A stretch of 64,000 bases of DNA from contig OX104130.1 in the NCBI GenBank assembly GCA_944470555.2, positions 63,865,160 to 63,929,159 of the forward strand, read 5' to 3'. The notes below the pieces were generated by a model. It had not been told where the DNA came from. It was given only the letters and a program-made list of their open reading frames with translations, and made no database searches. The first letter of the stretch is position 1. The number at the start of each line of letters is the position of its first letter. Positions 1-10,000 of this stretch are shown piece by piece. A program made the translations under genes and the position numbers. Source of the stretch: Heterobilharzia americana (taxonomy: Eukaryota; Platyhelminthes; Trematoda; Strigeidida; Schistosomatidae).

Positions 1-1558
1 AGAATACATCGAAATGAATTGCTGGATTGAGCGACTGAGCATGTGATATGTGGTGTTTTTTGTGTGTTATAATGAAAATAATCTAACCAATAAAGATTCC
101 AGATATCTTTTTAACATATATGGATATTCTACATAGCTTTTAAACACAATAAACTCAACTTTAGAGAATAACTAGAGGTATTACGAATGTTTCTATGTTC
201 AAGAAAAGAAAATAGTAATCGAAAAATGTCATAATGCGCGTAAACTGCACCGTTCTTTCATTTCTCTTGAGCCACTGGCTAGGATCCTGAGAAATCTTGA
301 AATTATCATCATTCACATAGATAATAATTAAGTTTTATTCACTAAAATATGTTTTAAGTTCGATGGCATGGATGATGGCTAAAATATATGGAATATAGGA
401 AGTTCGTTTTGACTGATGTAAGGTGGCTGGAGAAGGCTAAATGGGATTCTCTGAGACTTGGTTGAATGCTTATTGGCGCTCAACAGATAGGCAACCTTGA
501 GGGAATTAACGTACTCTTCAAACTATAAGAAGAGATCACTACCAACAACCAAGAAGCCTAGGTCAAGCAGAGGTTTCTTCCGGTTGTCTTTAGCCATTTA
601 ACATCAGTCACTGTGCACCCTGATGTTGCGTCTCCTAGCCTGATGACTTTATTACAAAATGATAAGTAGGAATTAGTCAACGCTAAGGACAGTATGACAT
701 GAAAGTGGTCGCTTTCTAGTAACTAACCAAAGTATCCAATCTGGTCCTACAGAAAGTCACTAGCAGCTCAAATAGTTCAGTAGTGATTTCGCTCAATGCA
801 ACACTGGATGGCGCACATTTTAAACTTAAAGCGGATATTCCTTCCTTCAATGATGCGCAGACATCTTGCTGATAAGTCTAAGCAAGCAACAAATTTAGAT
901 CCAAGAATTCCCAGTAATTAACTCCGAGCATATGACATCTGTAAAGATATTTTCATCTGATTTTCTTAGTGGAAGTACAATCGTAAGTTTGCACAGAGCT
1001 GACTGAAATAAGAAAACATTTCGTTGCACACAATGTGTGTTAAAAACTGCATTTGAATGAATCAATGTTTGATTATTTTGCAAAAGACCTCTGCTACGAA
1101 AATTTTTTGTAACTTTCGGTTGCAATATCAGCAAGAGAAGCAATACGAAATCTCTTTAAGTATTGGTTCTTTACTAAAAGCCATCACTATCTCAGGTTGA
1201 ATCTTTGTTTCACCCGACTGCCAGGTTATTTTAGTTGTTTGACAGTGATTCGGGCTGAACGACTCACAGGATAATTATCAAAAGATTTGCAGCATACATA
1301 CTCACATAGGAGATACCCATTATGTGCTTATTTCTACATCAACAAATTATTTTACTGATAAAAAGGACCCAACTTTCTGTCCCACTGAATAATCCCACAT
1401 ACATATATGCATGTATACAAATGTACATCTACATAAAAACTAGGTTAAGGGTATGATTAGTGACCGAAAACCGATTGTTTAAATTATGTCCTAACCCAGG
1501 TTCAGCTTCATTTTATATGACGCTAAAGACCCAAATATAACGAAACAGACCAGCGATT

Positions 1559-1561
<3 letters not shown>
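1..1561. other. Intergenic or upstream intronic DNA, no gene recognised
   Basis: AT-rich sequence with only short, unconvincing open frames on either strand. It could be an intron or upstream flank of the SLC26-type gene that follows, but I see no exon with recognisable homology. A decayed dispersed repeat is noted separately at about 500-680. Confidence 0.5.
500..680 (+). repeat. Decayed dispersed repeat, related to 4700-4930
   Basis: This stretch and 4700-4930 share a series of short matching blocks in the same order: a 'caagcctaggt'-like block, a 'ggtttcttccggttgtc' / 'ggttttcctgccgattgtc' block, then 'aacatcagtca' / 'aacatctgtca' and a final 'acaaaatgat' / 'gcagaatgat' block. That is enough to call a common repeat, but no coding capacity or class is visible. 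Confidence 0.45.

Positions 1562-1610
<49 letters not shown>
1562..1610. repeat. (TA)n microsatellite
   Basis: Uninterrupted TA dinucleotide run of about 24 units. Likely length-polymorphic. Confidence 0.97.
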
Positions 1611-1613
<3 letters not shown>

Positions 1614-2598
1614 TTTTTTAATCGGTAGAAAATATACTAGGCATATCACACTACTTAGAATTGGGGTATTTATTATTATGGTTTACAGAGACTGATATTT
1701 CTGAATTTATGAAGACTACCATGAATTGTTAGTGAACACGAAATCAAGATTTTATCAAATCAATGTTTTTTTCATTCCACTTACGTTATCTGTATATCTG
1801 GTAGCGAATGCTATGCAATAAATTGAAATACTAAGATTTAGAATCCGACTTTATCAATTTATCATGTTGGCTAGTCCTGTGTACTGATTTCAGTTAAATC
1901 TTTGGTAGCATCCAGCAGGAAACTGAAATTCATGATGGGAAATAACTTCCCATAAAGTTGCAGATACCTAGGGATCCTTACCAGTATATTAAACTCTTAA
2001 CAATGGTCAGATAAGTAAATTTCGCTATTAGCTAGTATTCGTTTTAACTGGTCTCCGTAGCATAACAGGACCTCAAATAATGAATGTTTTCCTTGTTTTA
2101 CTTTCATCGAGTGACTACATCTGTCCAGCTTCATAATTAAACAAAAGTGTTAACTATTAGCTGCTAATAAAAGAGGTACCCAATAAAATCATTCTCGTAC
2201 TTAACATACTTCCAACAAACTAAATGGTGAAACTCGACATTCTTTAGTTCAATTAGTTCTTTGTAAGTGTACAAATATATGATAGTGGTCACTTAGTAGA
2301 TTAGAATAATCCCTTCAAGGTTATTCCTCATACACCACCTAACCTTTCGAAAGGCATTCGAACTCGTCTTTTACGCATAAAAGAGACTGGAAATTTGAGC
2401 TACTAATCCCACTCTCTGTATCCAGAAAAAAAAATTCCATCTCTTATATTTCCTATGGTCAAGGAATACTCAGTAAACAATTAATCATTGAAATTTTCCT
2501 ATCCTTTTTTTATTTTACACTTTTTTCATATACTTACTATATTTCTCTAGACTGTGTTTATCCAACACACTGTGGTATGGATTATTGTATTATAATGA

Positions 2599-2775
2599 GT
2601 GATGATTGAAGGTGAAATGAAAATTTGGTCAGCGGCCGGATTCGAACCAGTGACCACCGGTTTTCTGCCCGGTGCTCTACTCTCGGGTCAATCAGCAGAG
2701 CAGCAGGCCTGGAACCCAGTGGTCATCGGTTCGAATCCGGCCACGGTCCAAACTTCCATTTCACCTTCAATCATC
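2599..2775. repeat. tRNA-derived SINE (family B), head-to-head inverted pair
   Basis: Two arms of about 60 bp are reverse complements. The left arm starts with 'gatgattgaaggtgaaat' and carries GGATTCGAACC, an inverted Pol III B box. The right arm carries GGTTCGAATCC and ends in 'atttcaccttcaatcatc'. The same outer sequence and tRNA-like body occur singly at 4430-4625. The centre is a rearranged tRNA-like A-box region, so this is an inverted dimer of one SINE family and not a tRNA gene. Confidence 0.75.
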
Positions 2776-3744
2776 CCTTAGTATAAATACTAGTCTTCCA
2801 GACTACCGCTATTTCAGGTAGTCAAAATGATAATGCATCATATGTAAATTTTTATTAAAACCTTATATACAACGATGAGTTTTTATTTTGGCAATATGTT
2901 AAGCAAAATTACTTCCCGTGATCATACAAACAGCTGAGATTTTTTTAACAGTATTTATTCGTTTATCCAATTACTTTGTCCTTTAGTATCAAGCAACTTT
3001 TGTTTTCCCAAGCTTTTGACCCACTTTGATCATCAAATTGTCCACATTTTCATGCTATTTTCTTGGTTCTTGTCGTCATTGTTTGTATTACAACTGCCTT
3101 AGTCAACACTGTCAACGTTATCATTATTATTATATTATTATCATATTGTTATTTAAAAACGCCTATCATATTAACTGACAAACTTTCATGATTACTTAAA
3201 TTCTGATAAATATGCAGCTATTTATATTAGAGTGAAAGCCTGAGGAGGAACTAACTGAAAACAATACTGTTCATATCAATTCATTAGCTGCTTCACAAGG
3301 CGCTGGTCACTTGCTTAAAAGAATGGCTGATAAGAATGCTAAGTGGCTAATCTACATAAAATGGCCTTTTTTTCATAAAAGTCAATGAAACACATACTTG
3401 TAAGCTTCATTCCTCCTACTAACACATGTGGAACCCTATCTGCACATTAGATTTGTATGCTAAACTTGGAAACTGATTTCCTTGAATGTAATTTATTGGT
3501 TTACGAGCGATTTATTTTGCTTATTTCTTCATAGTTTAGTGAAATACTAAATCAGTTAGGACTGTGTCAAAGAATTTGAATTCTGAAGAAATTTTAGGAC
3601 AAGCTATAATTGATTTAAATATATCTGCAGTATCCCATCCATATATATTTCAAGTAAGATATCTCACAATGTCATTTATTATGTTTTCTGCCTATTTTAA
3701 CAACTGTATCCATGTTCTTTCTTATTTAAAAAAAAAATTTTCAG

Positions 3745-4013
3745 CAGTTTCGGGAAAAGCTCGAAATGTGAACTCTGAAGGGTACAAAACACAAGATCAT
3801 CATAGTCAATTAACCGGTGGGAAAAATCTTCTTCATCGTTTCCTGAAGAAAAAATCATTAACTTTAGAAGAAAAGATGAAACTAGAAGCTAAGAAGTACA
3901 AACAAATAGAAAAATTGAAATTGATCAATCAATCTTTAACACTAAAATTTTTAATAGTCGATTGTTCATGCTGGACATTTATGGATATTGTCGGTGCAGA
4001 TGAATTAAAGCAG
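3745..4013 (+). CDS. SLC26-type gene, STAS exon a
   Basis: Acceptor 'attttcag' (or 3 nt later at the NAGNAG-like 'cagcag'), donor 'cag|gtaggt'. Encodes a Lys/Glu-rich loop followed by the core STAS strand with DCS and DIVGADELKQ. Ends in phase 0. Confidence 0.75.
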
Positions 4014-7000
4014 GTAGGTTTGAATTTATTACATTCATTCTTAAAGTTCCTCCATGTGCTCATTAAATACATATGCATATTGTATTGAGAAGTTAATGAA
4101 TAATAGTGGCAGGAAATGCATCTATTTGATTATACAGGAAGTTCAATGTGTATATGTATATTTAACTGAAACCAGAACCACCGTTTTGTGTCATAGAACA
4201 TTTCATGACTGCTGTGGCTTTTTATAAAATGTGTGCAACAATTTTCATAGTTATTACACGCAAAAAACTGAAAATTTACACCAAAAAATAGCATATACTA
4301 GTCTGCCAAAATACGGCAACCTTAGCTAGTAAAACGATAATCAATATGATGCTTTCCCTCCCAGATTCAGTAAGATTTGGATTGGGATGAGAAGTCCTGA
4401 CCTCACATTGTAGTCGGGCAAAACCCTTGGTGATTGAAGTGAAATAAAATGCTGGTCAGCAATCGGACCTTGCAGCTCAGTTGGTAGAACACCAGTCCGC
4501 TAACCCGGTGTTCGCTGGTTCGAGTCCGGTCGTGGTCCAGATTCTCATTTCACCTTCAATCACCACCCATTACAAATACTAGTCTGCCAGACTACGGTTA
4601 TCTCAGTTATTCAAATGATAAAGTGAGAGTTGTTCACAATTTCATCCCTAATAATGTTGTCGTGGTCCGAAAATTTTAGCGATAACCTCAATGACCATAA
4701 CCTTAGGAGACACGGGTTAGAATTTCAGGCGGAACCTCAGTCCTGTCAGGGTTGCAGTTACTTCCTGCTGACGAGTGGCAACAAGCATAAAACCTAGGTT
4801 CAGGTTTTCCTGCCGATTGTCCCCATCCAACTAACATCTGTCAAACTGTAGTCGATGCTCAACTGCCTAGTCAGGTGGCCACATTGCAGAATGATCGAAT
4901 TCTATCGATCATTCTGCATTTATGACTAGACAACATGAAGTTGGTCATCTTCCAGTGCCTAATCAATGTTTTCTTTCATAAGTCATAATAAACCACCTCA
5001 TGTACCTAGAAACATAATACAGAGTTTATGTAGTGAACAAACCGTTGTTGATTTCTGAACTCATAATAAAACATTCAATCAAGCTGTAAAGCTTTTCATA
5101 ACGTTTAGTTGCTAATTTTGTCCTAAATGGATTGTTTATCTCACAAGTAAAGCTTTTGGTTAAGATCATAATTTTAACGGCTTCAGATATGTGCCAAACA
5201 ACGTATAACTTATTCTACTAATAAGTTCGTCATACATAATCAATACTGCACACAAATTTGTAAACAGCGAATTAATTTCCAATTTTTGTAGTTGGTTAGT
5301 TATACAACTAAAATATCTTTGAAGGTTGTTGAAATAGCTCTTCGTTAAATACAATTTCTACATTATTTACTCCAGTGAATTGTAAACTAGTGCAAGTTGT
5401 TTCTAAAATGAACAAACTGTTAATGATAAGTAAAAGACATAAAATATTCAAAAGAGGGAAAGAAAAAAGTCTACAATTACCGCTTAACTTGTGAAGTATT
5501 AAATATTTTACATTTTTAAATAAACAAAACAATAACAGTTTTTCTTGTCTTCTGATCGATATTCTTTCTTTTTTTAAAAAATTATTTTTTGGTTTACTTA
5601 GGTGATGGAAAGTTATAGCAAATTAGGTGTTACAGTTCTGCTTGCTCAAATGAAAGGTATGTTACAAACACTAACGTGGTGATTACTTTTTCTGAGAAAT
5701 GTTTATACTTGATTGGAATAGTAAATGTTCAAAACAGTTATGTACTCTTAAATTTTGAGGGAGTTGTAGAGATTTGGAATTATTTCAAGTTGTTATTCAT
5801 CGTAGACTGATATCAGTTGGAGGAACAAAGGAAACCTGGGAGCACTGGACAGCCATTTCGTCCTAGTATGGGACTCCTCAGCAGTGCGCACCCACGACCC
5901 CACCAGCAGGGATCGAACCCGCCACCTTCAGGTTCCGCGGCCAGCGCGTTACCATTGAGCCACTGGGTCAGAATCCAATGCTCCAGTCAGTCTACGATGA
6001 ATAACAACTTGAAATATTTCCAAATCTCCACAACTCCCTCAAAATTTAATTGAACTGGTGATCATTGGTGACTAGTTTCGAGAAGTATTCCCGAAGTTTC
6101 AATGACAAGTCGTGACCGGTGGAGTCAAAGCCTGATGGCCATGAGGACAAATACTCAGCGATGACATTGGATGGCGGCTGCACTATATATCGTGAGCTAA
6201 CAGAAGTTGGAAATATGGAGCATTGGATTCTGACCCAGTGGGTCAATGGTAACGCGCTGGCCGCGGAACCTGAAGGTCACGGGTTCGATCCCTGCTGGTG
6301 GGGTCGTGGGTGCGCACTGCTGAGGAGTCCCATACTAGGACGTAACAGCTGTCCAGTGCTCCCAGGTTTCCTTTGTTCCTCCAACTGATGTCAGTCTACG
6401 ATGAATAACAACTTGAAGTTATATACTCTGCTGGATTTCTCAATCTTTAGGAGAATGCACATTTAAATCTAATGTCAAAAAAAAATGTTAATTTTACTCG
6501 ATAGCAAACCCAGTGATTTGAGTTCACTCACTTCTGTATAATGCATCACATGTTTTTAACTCCTTTATCCTCCAGTGATAAATGTAATAATCTTTTCCTT
6601 CAAAATAAATCCTCAATCAAAGTGACATGCGTAATAGTCAAATGCTTAGACTAACTAAACTTTCAGGAGTGACTTTAAAGGCCACCCTATTAACAAGTGA
6701 AATAATTAATCAGACTTCTGTATTTTATAAAAATCTGACTTTCCCGCCAAAATGGAGAAACCTAATTGGTTGTTCCAATCGTTGCTTGGGTTGCCTGAAA
6801 TGTCGGGTGGCTTTAAAGGTCACCCTAACAACCACTGAAATGACTTATCAGGCTTTGATGTTTTGCCTGTAAAGGTACACTTCTTTAAAATAAAGGAATG
6901 TAATTGGCTGTCTCATCAGTTGCAAGGGTGGCCTTCAAAGTCACTCATCATGAATTGAACCAAAATTCAAAATTTTGTACGTATTTTATTAATTTATTTA

Positions 7001-10000
7001 CTAGTATTGTGATTATTATTCCTTCAGTCTCAACTTATAAAAATTAATCTCTGCCAAGGTCACCTATTCCAAAGAACATGACAAATTACATTTTGTGACA
7101 TTATGATGATTATTTGTCCCTTGGGTTCCTAATGGAACATACGGCTTCAGTAGCACGTCTCCAATGCGCTCTGTTCTCTGAAATCTTTTGAACCTGGCTC
7201 CGCGACTGCCCACAACCTCTCATTTCATCCTCGCACCATCTCCTCCATGTCACCCTCGCCACCGACGCCCAACTCGTCGCTCCCCATCTGGGCTCCACTC
7301 GACGACCTGAACTGGCGCGTGATGTCCCAGTCGGCCTTCTCAGTGTATACCCAATCAAATCTGTCTCCACTTCCTTCAACTGCATATTTGTTGAGCGACA
7401 GGTTCTTGGTTGGTTCCTTCCAAGAGTTCCTTGTTACTTATTCTTATCATTCTGGCCATCTGATCTTCAGTGACGAGCCAGCGTAGGTGGAAGTTGTTGA
7501 TGAATATCTGTAGTTTGTTGGAAATGCCTTTCGTAACGCGCCAAGTCTCTGAGCCATACACAAGCACTGACTTGTCTGACGTTGGTGATGAAAATCCGGA
7601 TCTTGTTCCACATGCTGAGTGCAGAAGATCTCCACACTGATTTCAGGTTAATGAACGCCTATCTTGCTTTTCCAATTCTGACTTTGACATCCTCGTCTGT
7701 GCCTGTGCCGCCGCCTGTAGTTGAAACAGTGCTGCCTAGATAGGTGAAGGAGGCTACTTCCTTTAAGTTTCTCCCGTTCATGGTGATTGGAGTTTGTTGT
7801 TGTTTGGGTATCTTCATCACTTCTGTCTTCTCTATATTCACTTGAAGTCCCGTCTTCGATGCCCTGCCTCCTCTGTCAACTTGTTAGTTTTCACCTGTAG
7901 ATCTTCTAGTTTGTGCGACAAGACATTAGACACAAGTCATAGGTGAAATCCAAGTCTTCTAGGTTATTTTCCGCAGTCCAGTGTATCCCCCTCTTCTTGT
8001 TCCCCACTGTTTGTTGTATGATCCGGTCGACCACAATCAGGAATATCATGGGGGATAGTAGGCAACCTTGTTTCACCCCTTTTTTCACTTCAAAAGCATC
8101 ACTGAGCTTCCCATTGTGAATTACTTGGCATGTGGCTTCTTCGTATAGTTGTTGAATGAGGCTGATGAAGGTTTGTAGTATTCCGTGGTATTGAAGCAGC
8201 TGCCTGCCAAATAACCTCTCGGTCGACGCTGTCAAAGGCCTTTTCGACGTCGATAAAATCAAGGTAGAGAGTTGACTGTCATTCTATACTCTGTTATATG
8301 ATGATGCGTAGTGTAGCGTAGCAATTTGGTCCTCACATGATTTGTACTTCCTGAAGACAGCCAGCCAGATTGTCCCGGTGGTAGTTTTGAATCCAGTGCA
8401 TCCTTCAGCCTCTCCAGGATGATGCGGCTTAATATTTTGCTTGCTTTGTATGGACAGGAGAGTGATTCTGCACCAGTTCTTGCAAACACTTAGGTCGTCC
8501 TTCTTCCACAGTTTGACAAGGTAACCCTTCTTCCAATCACCAGGTACCTTCACTTCCTTCCACACCTTCTGCAATAGTGGTGTGGTGTCAGCATGTCCAC
8601 TGTTGTCTCTGCGTCTGTTCTCAGTGCTTCTGGAGGGATTCCATCTGGTCCTGCTGCTTCCCTGCATTTCAGTAGCTTCATGGTGCTCAGGACCCCCACC
8701 TTTGTTGGAGGATTTATGTTCACTTGTAGTCTGTGGCTAGGCTGCAGGTGGTGATGGTGGTTGATTCAAGAGCTTTTTGAGATGGTCAGCCCATTGTTTC
8801 CTTTGTTTCTCTTCTTTCGTAATTAAATTTCCTTCTTCATCTTTTATTGGTTTCATCTGTGTTGATCTCTTCCCTGATAGCAACCTGGTTATTTGATACA
8901 ATATTGTCAGGTCTCTCTTACCTGCAGCCTGTTCTGCTTCACTTGCCAATGTATCGTAGAAGTGTCTTTTGTTTTCCATGCACTCTTCTTCACTTCTTTA
9001 TCCAGTGTTTTATACATTGTACTCAGTTTCTCTTGTCGTTGTGCATTCTTGCATTGGTTCATCTTCTGCTCCACCATCCTCCTCTCCCTGTTCTATCAGC
9101 TTCCATGTATCCATCAAGATCCATTCCTTATCCTATCTTCTTTCTTCTTCCCTTTTAATACAGTTATGCAGGTTTCTTTCCACATAGATTTCAAAGACTT
9201 CCAGTGCTCATCCACACACGTTTCTTCAGGGATGTTCCTCGATATCTCCCATTTTGTCTTGATGACTGACTGACGTGAAGATTTCCTTTGCAGTTTCGTC
9301 CTTCAGTGCAGTTTCTGTTCTGGATGTTGTACTTGAACCGCGGTCTATCACCAGCTTCCTTGAAGGCTTTTAACTAGATAGTGAGTGGTGTGAACCTACT
9401 TCTGCTCCTCTTCTTGACCTTGTGTCAAGTGGGCTGACTGTGTCTCCACTTTCTTCACATTGAGATGAAGTCGATCTGATTTTTAGTGTGTCCCGGTGTC
9501 TGGTGAGATCAAATCCATGTCGCTCGCTTTGTGGATATCCTTGTATTTGAACACACTGCCTGACTCCAATCACCAAATCGTTGAATGTGAATAAATCTGC
9601 AAACAGTTCTCCATTCTCACTCATCATTTCACTGAGCGCTTCTCGACGCATGCTTACTTCTCTTCCTGTGTTGTCTGCTCCCAGTTTGGCTGACATTCAT
9701 GTCACCCCACACATTAGAATTTTGATATCGCCAACTGACGTCTTGTCTAATGTTGATTGTAGTTGTCTGTAGAATTCCTCCTTCTTCTCTTCATCTGCAT
9801 TATTTGTAGGTGCATAGCGTAGCGTAGCCTAGTGTAGCACTGAATGATTGTCACCTTCCTTCCTTCTGAGTTGAACCTTGCTGTCATGATCCTGGAGGAG
9901 GAGATTGGTTCCCACTGCATGACAGCCTTCGATGCTGTTGAGAGGGGACATCATGATGGCCACTCGAAGACTCAGTGTGCTCGTGGTTGTCGTCTGGGTG

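Larger units (their letters stand above)
5747..6415. mobile_element. Hammerhead-SINE inverted composite, copy 1
   Basis: Two tRNA-derived SINE bodies lie head to head: minus at about 5806-5992 and plus at about 6205-6400. They are joined by a spacer of about 200 bp. Each body has a B box (GGTTCGATCC type), an A-box-like 'ctcaatggtaacgcg' and a hammerhead-ribozyme motif. The minus body is itself bordered by inverted copies (5747-5812 and 5986-6051) of a sequence ending 'ttattcatcgtagactga'. The spacer ('gtgactag..ttcgagaag', 'gtcgtgac', 'atatcgtgagct') recurs in copies at 41088-41755 and, inverted, at 57724-58346. Lies in the last SLC26-type intron. Confidence 0.8.

Noticed and set aside
3543..3744. 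Upstream open frame continuous with the first STAS exon
   Set aside because: A good internal donor (caa|gtaaga at 3653) ends in phase 0, while the STAS exon opens in phase 1. The in-between part looks like translated intron, so it is mentioned but not annotated as an exon.
4465..4539. tRNA gene
   Set aside because: A and B boxes and acceptor pairing are present, but the anticodon arm is poor and the sequence is part of a repeat found elsewhere in the window; it is a SINE body.
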